Source: Ruegeria lacuscaerulensis ITI-1157
GTDB taxonomy: Bacteria; Pseudomonadota; Alphaproteobacteria; Rhodobacterales; Rhodobacteraceae
Assembly: GCA_000161775.1 (NCBI GenBank)
Contig: GG704596.1
Coordinates: 1,149,705 to 1,213,704 of the forward strand
DNA length: 64,000 bases
Direction: 5' to 3'
Shown here: positions 24,707 to 34,155 of the stretch, piece by piece
How the letters are laid out: the number at the start of each line of letters is the position of its first letter
How positions within the stretch are numbered: position 1 is the stretch's first letter
Position numbers and translations under genes: made by a program
Notes under the pieces: generated by a model
Databases searched by the model: none
The model's input: only the letters and a program-made list of their open reading frames with translations
Told to the model about the DNA's origin: nothing

Positions 24707-25699
24707 TCACAGCTTTACCCGGTGCAGGCCCCGGCGCGGATGGTTCTGATCGTCGGCCGGGGCATCGTCGGTGCGCGAGGAGGTCAGGGCGAGGAACACG
24801 TCCTCGAGATCGGCCTCTTCGGTGCGCACGTCGCGGATGCGGATGCCGGCCAGACGGACCGCTTCGAGTACCTGCTCGGCGCTGGTTTCCGGGCTGCGGT
24901 AGTGCAGCGCAAGGCTGCCGTCGTCGCGCAGGCTGGCCTGAACGCCGGGGGCGGCGGGCAGGGCGGTCACAGGGGCCTCGGGGGTGATGACCATGGTGCG
25001 GCCGTCCATGCGGCCCAGCAGGTTGGCGGTGCTGTCCTGCGCGACCTTCTCGCCGTGGTTGATGATGGCGATCTCGTCGCACATCTCCTGCGCCTCTTCC
25101 AGGTAGTGGGTGGTCAGGATGATGGTCATGCCCTGCTGGTTCAGCTTGCGTACATTGGCCCAGAGCATCTGGCGCAGTTCGATGTCCACGCCGGCGGTGG
25201 GTTCGTCCAGCACCAGAATTTTCGGGTGGTGCACCAGCGCCTTGGCCAGCAGCAGCCGCCGCCGCATCCCGCCCGACAGCGTGCGGGCATAGGCCTCGGC
25301 CTTGTCGCTGAGGCCGACCAGTTCGAGGATCTCGTCGCTGCGGCGTTGCGATTTCGGCACGCCATAAAGCCCCGCCTGCACCTCGAGCGCGCCACGGGGG
25401 GTAAAGAACGGGTCGAGGTTCAGCTCCTGCGGCATCACGCCGATGGCGGCGCGGGCCTGGCGCGGGTTGCGGTCCTGGTCAAAGCCCCAGATCGTCACCT
25501 GGCCGGCGGTCTTGATCACCAGCCCGGCAAGAATGTTGATCAGGGTCGATTTGCCCGCCCCGTTCGGCCCCAGCAGGCCAAAGACCGAGCCGCGCGGGAT
25601 CTCCAGGTCAATGCCCTTCAGCGCGTGTTTCTCGGGCTGGCCCTTGCTGCCCCGATAGGTTTTGCGCAGGCCGCGAAGGCTGATCGCTGCATCGGTCAT
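24707..25699 (-). CDS. ABC transporter ATP-binding protein (ABC-2 export type)
   Basis: From ATG 25699 the 330-residue protein has Walker A GPNGAGKST near 47-55, the Q-loop QELNLDPFF, signature LSGGMRRRL, Walker B ILVLDEPTAGVD and a His switch (TTHYLEE). The CcmA/DRR-type LSGGMRRRL and C-terminal extension (~245-330) fit multidrug or polysaccharide ABC-2 exporters such as YadG. The permease gene normally follows; here the downstream DNA is the disrupted island, so the partner is either lost or elsewhere. The last ~15 residues are an atypical polar tail. Confidence 0.85.
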   Translation of the reverse strand: MTDAAISLRGLRKTYRGSKGQPEKHALKGIDLEIPRGSVFGLLGPNGAGKSTLINILAGLVIKTAGQVTIWGFDQDRNPRQARAAIGVMPQELNLDPFFTPRGALEVQAGLYGVPKSQRRSDEILELVGLSDKAEAYARTLSGGMRRRLLLAKALVHHPKILVLDEPTAGVDIELRQMLWANVRKLNQQGMTIILTTHYLEEAQEMCDEIAIINHGEKVAQDSTANLLGRMDGRTMVITPEAPVTALPAAPGVQASLRDDGSLALHYRSPETSAEQVLEAVRLAGIRIRDVRTEEADLEDVFLALTSSRTDDAPADDQNHPRRGLHRVKL

Positions 25700-25788
25700 T
25701 GCTGGCTCTTGCCCCCGGTTTCCTGATCGCTCATAAACGCACCTAATGCATGCCCGCGAGGCCGACAACCAGTGAAGGATCGCACGCC

Positions 25789-25965
25789 GTGACAATCGAA
25801 GCTCCGGAAACCAAGATCGTCGAGACTAGCCGTGTCGCCTGTGATGGCGGAGAGGGCGCGCTGGGCCATCCGCGCGTCTGGTTGCAGATCCCCGAGGATC
25901 AGGGCTGGGTCGAGTGCCCCTATTGCGATTGCAAATATGTTCTGAAGGACGCACAGCAACACTGA
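25789..25965 (+). CDS. Zinc-finger CHCC (zf-CHCC) small protein
   Basis: Using the GTG at 25789 (AAGGA upstream) the protein is 58 residues: VTIEAPETKIVETSRVACDGG, then GHPRVWLQI and ECPYCDCKYV. The C...H...C-x2-C pattern is that of zf-CHCC proteins, related to the NDUFS6 accessory subunit of complex I. It is cytoplasmic; the role is uncertain. An upstream in-frame ATG 13 codons earlier overlaps the promoter region of the divergent ABC gene and is less likely. Confidence 0.8.
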   Translation: MTIEAPETKIVETSRVACDGGEGALGHPRVWLQIPEDQGWVECPYCDCKYVLKDAQQH

Positions 25966-26017
25966 TTGCCTGCCCAACCGCAGTCCGCCCAAATCTCGCC
26001 GCGATTTTCGCCTAGTG

Positions 26018-26034
26018 CGTTGGTGTGACCAACG
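26018..26034. promoter_or_regulatory. Perfect 7-bp inverted repeat upstream of a membrane-protein gene
   Basis: CGTTGGTGTGACCAACG has perfect 7-base arms and a 3-base centre, and lies 9 bases before the ATG at 26044. The TTGGT/ACCAA arms resemble GntR-type operators. The position would also let it act as an RNA hairpin over the start site. Confidence 0.4.
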
Positions 26035-26043
26035 TGAGTGCGA

Positions 26044-26517
26044 ATGATGACCGATATGACTGCTGCTGATTCTGGAAATCCGGTTTTTGGTTGGGCCGGC
26101 TTTTGTCTTGCGGCACTGGCCCTGTTCGCAGCCCTGTTCGTGTTCTGGGCTGGGCCGTTCGCGCCGCAGCAATCCTCCGGCGTGACGCTGGGAGAACTGG
26201 CCGCCGAGTTGGGTAAATCGACTTTACGGGCCGCCGCGGGGATGGAGCAGCCCGCGCCGGTCGCCCCCACCCGCGATCTGGATGATTTTCTGCAGATCGG
26301 CGTCGCCATGCTGGGCGGGTTGGCGATCGTCGTCTCGGTCATCGGCATTCTGCGGCACGAAAAACGCCGCCCGGCCATCGCCGGGGTGGTCATCGGAACG
26401 GGCGCGATCCTGTTTCAGTTCTTCGCAATGGCGTTTTTCGCGTTCCTCGGCGCGCTGGTCATCATGGCGCTGCTGAGCAGTTTCTCGGATGTTTTCAGCG
26501 GCCTGTTTGGCGGCTAG
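26044..26517 (+). CDS. Small inner-membrane protein of unknown function
   Basis: The 157-residue product has three to four hydrophobic helices: one near 13-37 (WAGFCLAALALFAALFVFW), one near 85-103 (IGVAMLGGLAIVVSVIGIL), and a pair at 113-150 (AIAGVVIGTGAILFQFFAMAFFAFLGALVIMALL). A periplasmic loop lies between the first two. No domain is recognised. Two adjacent ATGs (26044, 26047) can serve as start. It precedes polA by 70 bases and may be co-transcribed. Confidence 0.7.
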   Translation: MMTDMTAADSGNPVFGWAGFCLAALALFAALFVFWAGPFAPQQSSGVTLGELAAELGKSTLRAAAGMEQPAPVAPTRDLDDFLQIGVAMLGGLAIVVSVIGILRHEKRRPAIAGVVIGTGAILFQFFAMAFFAFLGALVIMALLSSFSDVFSGLFGG

Positions 26518-26587
26518 GGCGCGTTCCTGACTGGTCACCCGGCTGACCCTGTGGCAGAACCGTCCCTGACCGACAGGGAGAGCGCGC

Positions 26588-29389
26588 ATGAGCAAATTCG
26601 GAAAAGGCTGCCATCTGCATCTGATCGACGGATCGGCCTTCATCTTTCGCGCCTATCACGCCCTTCCGCCGCTGACGCGGAAATCGGACGGGATGCCGAT
26701 CGGCGCCGTTTCGGGCTTTTGCAACATGCTGCAACGCTATGTGGATGGCGACCACGGCCCCGATGCGCCGACCCATCTGGCAGTGATCTTCGACAAGGGC
26801 TCGCACACCTTCCGCAATGACCTGTATGACCTCTACAAGGCCAACCGCGAGGCGATGCCCGAGGACCTGCGCCCGCAGATCCCCCTGACACGGCAGGCGA
26901 CCGAAGCCTTCAACATCCCCTGCAAGGAGTTGGAGGGCTATGAGGCCGACGACATCATCGCCACGCTGGCCTGTCAGGCGCGCAAGGCCGGCGGGCGGGT
27001 GACCATCGTCAGTTCCGACAAGGACCTGATGCAGTTGGTGGGCGATGGTGTCGAAATGCTGGACGCCATGAAGAACAAGCGCATCGACCGCGAGGGGGTG
27101 TTCGAGAAATTCGGCGTCTATCCCGAGCGCGTGGTGGATGTACAGGCGCTGGCCGGTGACAGCGTGGACAACGTGCCGGGTGCGCCGGGGATCGGGATCA
27201 AGACGGCGGCGCTGCTGATCAACGAGTTCGGCGATCTGGAGACGCTTCTGGACCGCGCCGAGGAGATCAAGCAACCCAAGCGCCGCCAGACCTTGATCGA
27301 GAAGCGCGACCAGATCGAGCTGTCGAAGAAGCTGGTGCAGCTGGATTGCAAGACGCCGCTGGATTTCACGCTGGACGATCTGGAGCTGCGCGACCCGGAC
27401 CCGGACAAGCTGTTGTCGTTCCTGGCCGAGATGGAGTTCCGCACGCTTTCCAAGCGGATCGCCGAAAAGCTGGGGGTCGAGCCGCCGGTGATCGCGGATG
27501 CGCCGGCGCCGGTGGCGGCAGATGATCCCCCGGCCGACGAAACCCCGTTTGATGCCAGCAAATACGAATGCGTGCGCGATGCGGCGGCGCTGCGGAAATG
27601 GATCGATCAGGCGCATGAACGCGGCTGGCTGGCCGTGGACACCGAGACCACGGGCCTGAACGAGATGGTGGCCGATCTGGTCGGCATCTCGTTGTGCATC
27701 GAGCCGGGCGAAGCCTGCTATATCCCGCTGACCCACCGCGACGGGGCCAGCGACGACCTGTTCGGCTCGGACGCGCTGGCCGAGGGGCAGATGCCGCTGG
27801 ATGAGGCGCTGAAGCTGCTCAAGCCGGTGCTGGAGGATCCGTCGATCCTGAAGATCGGGCAGAACATGAAATATGACGCCAAGATCTTTGCGCGCTATGG
27901 CGTGGATGTGGCCCCAATCGACGACACGATGCTGATGTCCTATGCCATGCATGCGGGCGAGCATGGGCATGGCATGGACACGCTGTCCGAACGCTATCTG
28001 GGCCACACGCCGATCCCGATCAAACCGCTGCTGGGCTCGGGCAAATCGGCGATCACCTTCGACAAGGTGCCGATTGACGAGGCTACCGCCTATGCCGCCG
28101 AGGATGCCGACATCACCCTGCGTCTGTGGAAGCTGTTCAAGCCGCAGCTGCACCGGGTTCAGGTGACCACCGTCTATGAAACGCTCGAGCGCCCCCTGGT
28201 GCCGGTTCTGGCCCAGATGGAGATGCATGGCATCAAGGTCGACCGCGACGTGCTGAGCCGCATGTCGAACGCCTTTGCCCAGAAAATGGCCGCGTTGGAG
28301 GCTGAAATCCACGAGCTGGCCGGAGAAACCTTCAACGTCGGCTCGCCCGCGCAGCTGGGCGAGATCCTGTTTGAAAAGATGGGCCTGGAAGGCGGCAAGA
28401 AGGGCAAGACCGGAAAGTATTCGACCGGCGCCGACGTGCTGGAAGATCTGGCGACCGAGCATGAGCTGCCACGCAAGGTGCTGGACTGGCGGCAGCTTTC
28501 CAAGCTGAAATCGACCTATACCGACGCGCTGCAGACCCATATCAACCCCGATACGGGGCGGGTGCATACGTCTTATGCCATCACCGGGGCGAATACGGGG
28601 CGTCTGGCCTCGACCGACCCGAACCTGCAGAACATCCCGGTGCGCACCGAAGAAGGCCGCCGCATCCGCGAGGCTTTCGTCGCCGAGCCGGGCAATGTTC
28701 TGGTGTCGCTGGACTATTCACAGATCGAGCTGCGCATCCTGGCCCATATCGCCGATATTCCGGCCTTGAAACAGGCCTTTGCCGATGGGCTGGACATCCA
28801 CGCCATGACCGCGTCGGAAATGTTCGACGTGCCGCTGGACGAGATGACGCCCGAGATCCGCCGCAAGGCCAAGGCGATCAATTTCGGCGTGATCTATGGC
28901 ATTTCAGGCTTTGGCCTGGCGCGCAATCTGCGCATTCCGCGGGCCGAGGCACAGGGATTCATCGACCGCTATTTCGAGCGCTTCCCGGGTATCCGGCGCT
29001 ATATGGATGACACCATCGCCTTTGCCAAAGAGCATGGCTATGTGCAGACGCTGTTCGGGCGCAAGATCCACACGCCCGAGATCAACGCCAAGGGGCCGCA
29101 TGCGGGGTTCGCGCGCCGGGCGGCGATCAACGCGCCGATCCAGGGCACGGCGGCCGACGTGATCCGGCGGGCGATGGTGCGGATGCCCGAGGCGATCGAC
29201 GGGCTGCCGGCCAAGATGCTGCTGCAGGTGCATGACGAACTGCTGTTCGAAGTGGCCGAGGATGCGGTGGATCAGACCATTGAGATCGCGCGCGACGTGA
29301 TGGAAAACGCGCCCGATCCGGCGGTGAAGCTGGACGTGAAACTGACGGTGGATGCGGGCAAAGGCGCCAACTGGGCCGAGGCGCATTAG
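26588..29389 (+). CDS. polA: DNA polymerase I
   Basis: The 933-residue protein carries all three domains. The 5'-3' exonuclease starts at HLHLIDGSAFIFRAYHALPPL and holds EADDIIATLA and SSDKDLMQL. The 3'-5' proofreading domain has its acidic pair in VDTETTGL (Asp351, Glu353), so proofreading is probably active. The polymerase domain has DYSQIELR (Asp709) and VHDELLFEV (Asp883, Glu884), with the O helix RRKAKAINFGVIYG between. It fills gaps in replication and repair. GGGAG precedes the ATG. Confidence 0.97.
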   Translation: MSKFGKGCHLHLIDGSAFIFRAYHALPPLTRKSDGMPIGAVSGFCNMLQRYVDGDHGPDAPTHLAVIFDKGSHTFRNDLYDLYKANREAMPEDLRPQIPLTRQATEAFNIPCKELEGYEADDIIATLACQARKAGGRVTIVSSDKDLMQLVGDGVEMLDAMKNKRIDREGVFEKFGVYPERVVDVQALAGDSVDNVPGAPGIGIKTAALLINEFGDLETLLDRAEEIKQPKRRQTLIEKRDQIELSKKLVQLDCKTPLDFTLDDLELRDPDPDKLLSFLAEMEFRTLSKRIAEKLGVEPPVIADAPAPVAADDPPADETPFDASKYECVRDAAALRKWIDQAHERGWLAVDTETTGLNEMVADLVGISLCIEPGEACYIPLTHRDGASDDLFGSDALAEGQMPLDEALKLLKPVLEDPSILKIGQNMKYDAKIFARYGVDVAPIDDTMLMSYAMHAGEHGHGMDTLSERYLGHTPIPIKPLLGSGKSAITFDKVPIDEATAYAAEDADITLRLWKLFKPQLHRVQVTTVYETLERPLVPVLAQMEMHGIKVDRDVLSRMSNAFAQKMAALEAEIHELAGETFNVGSPAQLGEILFEKMGLEGGKKGKTGKYSTGADVLEDLATEHELPRKVLDWRQLSKLKSTYTDALQTHINPDTGRVHTSYAITGANTGRLASTDPNLQNIPVRTEEGRRIREAFVAEPGNVLVSLDYSQIELRILAHIADIPALKQAFADGLDIHAMTASEMFDVPLDEMTPEIRRKAKAINFGVIYGISGFGLARNLRIPRAEAQGFIDRYFERFPGIRRYMDDTIAFAKEHGYVQTLFGRKIHTPEINAKGPHAGFARRAAINAPIQGTAADVIRRAMVRMPEAIDGLPAKMLLQVHDELLFEVAEDAVDQTIEIARDVMENAPDPAVKLDVKLTVDAGKGANWAEAH

Positions 29390-29437
29390 CAAGCGCCATG
29401 CCGCTCATCAGGCCCGGCGGGCCATCTTCGCGGCAGG

Positions 29438-29684
29438 TCAGGCCTCGGGCCTGACCAACAGCGCGACCAGCCGGCGGGTCAGCGGGGCTACGAACAGAAC
29501 CACTGCGAAGGCCACCGGCCAGCTGACGCTCCAGGCGCCCATCCAGCTGCCAAGGGTCTCGGGGCCCAGCCCGATCTCTTTGACCGTTGCGATGTTTGAC
29601 CGTTGCGATGCAGGTCACGATGCAGGACATCAACCCAGACAGGATGAAGGAAAACAGAACGGGGGCAAAACGGGCGGGGATCAT
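29438..29684 (-). pseudogene. DUF2798 membrane protein, frameshifted by a 16-bp tandem duplication
   Basis: The gene starts MIPARFAPVLFSFILSGLMSCIVTCIATVK, the first helix of a DUF2798 protein. Then a 16-bp unit is present twice in tandem (29579-29594 and 29595-29610) and the frame is lost. Removing one copy gives a continuous 76-codon frame: KEIGLGPETLGSWMGAWSVSWPVAF, then AVVLFVAPLTRRLVALLVRPEA and TGA at 29438, a normal two-helix DUF2798 protein. This is therefore a very recent inactivation or a reversible contingency-type slip. Confidence 0.85.
29579..29610. repeat. 16-bp perfect tandem duplication
   Basis: TTTGACCGTTGCGATG occurs twice, head to tail, with no mismatch. It lies inside the DUF2798 gene and breaks its frame (16 is 1 mod 3). 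Slipped-strand replication would make or remove it. Confidence 0.95.
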
Positions 29685-29760
29685 GCGGCTTTTCCTCTGC
29701 TGATTTGCCGGTTCATATGCGGCATTCAAAATGTGATTTCCAGTGCTCAGGCGCACAGGC

Positions 29761-30513
29761 CTATCGCATCCAGTGCAGAGATGCCTCGGTGTGCCGGGTC
29801 GAAGGCGTGTATTCGGCGCTGACCCAGCCGTCATAGCCGCTGTCGTCGATTGCCGCGAACAGGGCGGGGAAATCGGTCTCGTCCCGGCCGGGTTCCGACC
29901 GGTCGGGGGCCGATCCGATCTGAACATGTATGATTCGGTCACGGAACCTGTCCCAGACGGCCTGTGCGTCGCCATGGATCATCCGGGCATGAAAGCTGTC
30001 GAATTGCAGGCCCACATTCGGCCGGTCGATCCGGTCCAGGCACGCGGCGGCCAGATCATAGTCATTCAGGAAGTATCCCGGTTGCGAGACCGGGTTCAGC
30101 GGTTCGATCGTGAACTGCTGAAGCGGTGCAAAATCCGCGGCCCATTGCAGGTTGCGCACGAAACAGTCCTGTGCGTCCGACCCCGAGGCATAGCCCGCCA
30201 TCACATGGATCAGGCCCGGCCTCAACGCCTCGGCATAGCGCAGGACGCGGCGGATGTCGGACTGGAACCGCCCTTCGCCCCCCGGAACGGCCGCATAGCC
30301 CGGCTGGCCGCCGGCATAGTTGGGCGGCGGCGCGTTGATCAGCACCAGGTCCAGCCCGTTTGCCAGCAACGCGCGGCGGGTTTCCTTGGCTGCCAGGTCA
30401 TAAGGAGACAGGATCTCGACCGCTTTGAATCCTGCATCCGCCGCCGCCTTGAATCGGTCGAGATAAGGCAGCTCGGCAAAGAGCAGCGATATATTGGCGG
30501 CAAATCTGGGCAT
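29761..30513 (-). CDS. Hydroxypyruvate isomerase-family TIM-barrel isomerase
   Basis: From ATG 30513 the protein has 250 residues: MPRFAANISLLFAELPYLDRFKAAADAGFKAVEILSPYD matches hydroxypyruvate isomerase (Hyi) and 2-oxo-tetronate isomerase (OtnI). The metal-binding Glu residues sit in FTIEPLN and SAEYTPS, with His in IHVQIGSAPDR. It interconverts a 2-oxo sugar acid and its aldose form in the cytoplasm. Hyi and OtnI cannot be told apart without neighbours such as gcl/glxR or otnC/otnK, none of which are present. It is divergent from the EamA gene. Confidence 0.85.
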   Translation of the reverse strand: MPRFAANISLLFAELPYLDRFKAAADAGFKAVEILSPYDLAAKETRRALLANGLDLVLINAPPPNYAGGQPGYAAVPGGEGRFQSDIRRVLRYAEALRPGLIHVMAGYASGSDAQDCFVRNLQWAADFAPLQQFTIEPLNPVSQPGYFLNDYDLAAACLDRIDRPNVGLQFDSFHARMIHGDAQAVWDRFRDRIIHVQIGSAPDRSEPGRDETDFPALFAAIDDSGYDGWVSAEYTPSTRHTEASLHWMR

Positions 30514-30579
30514 TGTCCTCTCGGTCTGATGGCGCGCCGACCTTAGTGGCGCGCGGCGCGCAGAGGAAGGGTTTGAAAA

Positions 30580-30592
30580 CGACAATATGTCG
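30580..30592. promoter_or_regulatory. AT-rich inverted repeat in the divergent hyi-EamA region
   Basis: CGACAATATGTCG is a perfect 5-bp inverted repeat flanked by A-rich runs (GAAAA on both sides). It lies in the 174-bp divergent region, so it could be an operator for either gene. No regulator gene is adjacent. Confidence 0.3.
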
Positions 30593-30687
30593 AAAATCGG
30601 CCAGACCGGCGCGGGTCGATTGTGAAGGGTCCGGGTGTTGCAGCGAATCATTTTCGTGGCGCTGCACCAACAAAAGGATTGAAACCG

Positions 30688-31632
30688 ATGGCGATGAGTC
30701 CGGACCCCGTTCGCGGGCCCGGTTTCGCTGCGCCCGGTGCGCGGCAATCCGCCTTGTCCGGAAACGGGCTGGCGGTGGCGTCGATGCTGACCTGGGCGGC
30801 CGGATTTCCGGCGGCCGAGATCCTGTTGCAGTCCTGGCCGCCGGTTGACTTGTGGGCGGCGCGGTTGATGCTGGCGGTGGCGGTGATGGTGCCGATCTGG
30901 ATCTGGATCGACGGACCCGGAGCCGTGCTGCGCGCCCGATGGGGACATGCGGTGCGGGTCGGCGGTTTCGGTCTGGGGCTGGGCATGTTCCTGATCATCC
31001 TGGCGCAGAAGCTGACCGACCCGGTGACGGTCGCGATCATCGCCTCGTGCGCGCCGCTGGTGGCCACCCTGCTGGAACTGGCCGCCGGAACCCGCCGGCT
31101 GCGCGCGAATTTCGCGCTGGGCGTGGTCGTTTCGATCATCGGCGGGCTGATCGCCACCAGCGCCACCGCGCCCGCGCAGCTGGGGCTGGGCGCGCTCTGC
31201 GCGGTCGGGTCCACCACATTGTTCTGCTGGGGCAGCATGGCCACGTCACGCGATTTCCCCGACCTCAGCCAGACCGGCCGCACCACGATCACGCTGGCCG
31301 GTGGCGCGATCGTGGCCTCGGTTCTGGTCGGGCTGGCCAGCCTGGCCTGGTTCGACATTCGTCCGCAACGTGCCATCGACACGCAGCAGGCCGGGATGCT
31401 GGTCATCTACGCGCTGATATCGCTGGGCCTCAGCCAGATTCTGTTCATCGCCTCGGTCGGCAAGTTGGGCGTGGCGCTGGCCTCGTTCCACATCAACGTG
31501 GCCCCGTTCTATGTGATGGTCATCATGCTGGTGCTGGGCGAGGAGTGGAACTGGACCCGCGCGCTGGGCGCGGCGGTGGTGGCGCTGGCCGTGGTGCTGG
31601 CGCAGGACCGGCCCGGGCGCCAGACGGGCTAG
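30688..31632 (+). CDS. EamA/DMT-family transporter
   Basis: Starting at ATG 30688 (AAGGA nine bases upstream; a second ATG two codons later is also possible) the protein is 314 residues with about ten hydrophobic helices in two EamA halves. Examples are LGLGMFLIILAQKLTDPVTVAIIASCAPLVATLLEL and FHINVAPFYVMVIMLVLGEEWNWTRALGAAVV. It is an inner membrane carrier of unknown substrate. Its 3' end overlaps the convergent DUF1285 gene by four bases. Confidence 0.85.
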   Translation: MAMSPDPVRGPGFAAPGARQSALSGNGLAVASMLTWAAGFPAAEILLQSWPPVDLWAARLMLAVAVMVPIWIWIDGPGAVLRARWGHAVRVGGFGLGLGMFLIILAQKLTDPVTVAIIASCAPLVATLLELAAGTRRLRANFALGVVVSIIGGLIATSATAPAQLGLGALCAVGSTTLFCWGSMATSRDFPDLSQTGRTTITLAGGAIVASVLVGLASLAWFDIRPQRAIDTQQAGMLVIYALISLGLSQILFIASVGKLGVALASFHINVAPFYVMVIMLVLGEEWNWTRALGAAVVALAVVLAQDRPGRQTG

Positions 31633-32222
31633 CCGTCGCCCACCATGTCCGATGGTGCGATGGCAAAGAACTGCCCGCCCGACCAGACGCCGAACTGCCC
31701 GTCGTGATGGGTGGCGATGTCCACCAGCCGATAGAAGCTTTTGCGGTCGATCCGCGCCTCGAGGTTCGACCGCACCAGAATGTAAGGGCTCGGCTCGCTC
31801 GTTTCGGGGTCGATGACCACCCGGATCGGATGATCCGGCCCGGCCGTCACCGTATCGCCGACATGGGTGGTAAAGGTCAGAACCTGATCCTCGCCCGCGC
31901 CGGAGCGATCGAAATCGACAGCGACGAATGGGGCGTCTTCGACCGTTATGCCGACCTTTTCGACCGGGGTGACCAGGAAATAGGCATCCCCCTCTTTCTT
32001 GAGAATCGATGAAAACAGCTTCACCAACTCGAACCGGGTGATGGGCGACCCTAGATAATACCAGGTGCCATCGCGCGCGATGCGCATGTCCAGATCGCCG
32101 CAGAACGGAGGATTCCACTTGTCCACAGGGGGCAGACCCCGCGTTTTGGCCGCCTTGACCGAGGCCGCCAGACCCTCGGGCGACGGTTTCACAGGATTTT
32201 GTCCGCTCATTGTTTTTGCCAT
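31629..32222 (-). CDS. DUF1285 domain protein
   Basis: The 197-residue cytoplasmic protein reads as DUF1285: WNPPFCGDLDMRIARDGTWYYLGSPITRFELVKLFSSILKKEGD near 36-78, then YFLVTPVEKVGITVEDAPFVAV and ...NLEARIDRKSFYRLVDIA at the C-terminus. Structures in the family look like ligand-binding folds of unknown role. It is divergent from the MoxR operon with a 53-bp gap; DUF1285 genes are often next to MoxR/DUF58 sets in alphaproteobacteria. Start could be 32222 or the ATG at 32210: GAGGA is tight to the first and far from the second. Confidence 0.85.
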   Translation of the reverse strand: MAKTMSGQNPVKPSPEGLAASVKAAKTRGLPPVDKWNPPFCGDLDMRIARDGTWYYLGSPITRFELVKLFSSILKKEGDAYFLVTPVEKVGITVEDAPFVAVDFDRSGAGEDQVLTFTTHVGDTVTAGPDHPIRVVIDPETSEPSPYILVRSNLEARIDRKSFYRLVDIATHHDGQFGVWSGGQFFAIAPSDMVGDG

Positions 32223-32275
32223 TTCCTCACAGCGCGATACACTTCATCTATAATAAGTCCACGGAAGGGAAAGTC

Positions 32276-33279
<1,004 letters not shown>

Positions 33280-33283
<4 letters not shown>

Positions 33284-34155
33284 ACGCGGCCCGCACCCTT
33301 CGCGAAAGATCCGAGGCCGAGGCGTCCCGGCTGCCGCCGCTGTTGGCGCGGGCCGAACACCTGGCCGGAACCGTGCTGCTGGGCGATCACGGCCGGCGGC
33401 GTTCGGGGTTGGGCGATGATTTCTGGCAATACCGGCCGGCGCAAATCGGCGACAGCCGGCGGATGATCGACCATCGCCGCTCGGCCCGCGGCGATCAGCA
33501 ATATGTGCGCGAACGCGAATGGCAGATCGCGCAGTCGATCATGCTGTGGGTCGATCAGGGCGCCTCGATGCGCTTTGCGTCCGACAAATCCCTGCCCACC
33601 AAGGCCGACCGCGCCCGCCTTCTGGGGCTGGCCACGGCGATCCTGCTGGTGCGCGGGGGCGAGCGTGTGGGCCTGACCGGAACAACCCTGCCGCCCCGGC
33701 GCGGCAACGCCCAGATCATCCGGCTGGCACAGGCCCTGTCCGAAGATACCGAGGCCGATTATGCTCCGCCCGAGCATCGCGCCATGATCCCCCATGCCCG
33801 CGCCGTGTTCATCTCTGACTTCCTCGGTCCGCTGGACGAGGTCGAACTGGCCCTGACCAAGGCCGCCGACCGCGGCGTGCGCGGTGTGCTGCTGCAGGTC
33901 CTGGACCCGGGCGAGGAGAGCTTCCCCTATCGCGGGCGCACCATCTTCGAAAGCGTCGGCGGCACGGTCCGGCACGAGACCCTCAAGGCCGGCGACCTGC
34001 GAGAGCGCTATCTTGCGCGGCTGGCGCGGCGCAAGGATGACCTGACCCGCCTGTGCCGGGTGACCGGCTGGCAGCTGGGCCTGCACCATACGGGCGACAG
34101 CGCGCAGGCGGCCTTGTTGTGGCTCTATCGTGCGCTGGACGGAGGGGCGCGATGA
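33280..34155 (+). CDS. DUF58 domain protein
   Basis: The 291-residue protein starts at GTG overlapping the MoxR stop (GTGA). DUF58 marks are GDHGRRRSGLGDDFWQYRPAQIGDSRRMIDHRRSARGDQQYVREREWQ near 28-75 and a VWA-like MIDAS remnant region (LWVDQGASMRF near 90 replaces DxSxS with DQGAS). No membrane segment is visible. It works with the MoxR ATPase, probably as a VWA-like adaptor of the membrane proteins encoded next. Confidence 0.88.

Noticed and set aside
26495..28567. 690-codon minus-strand frame opposite polA
   Set aside because: It lies against intact DNA polymerase I coding sequence and reads as low-complexity shadow protein.
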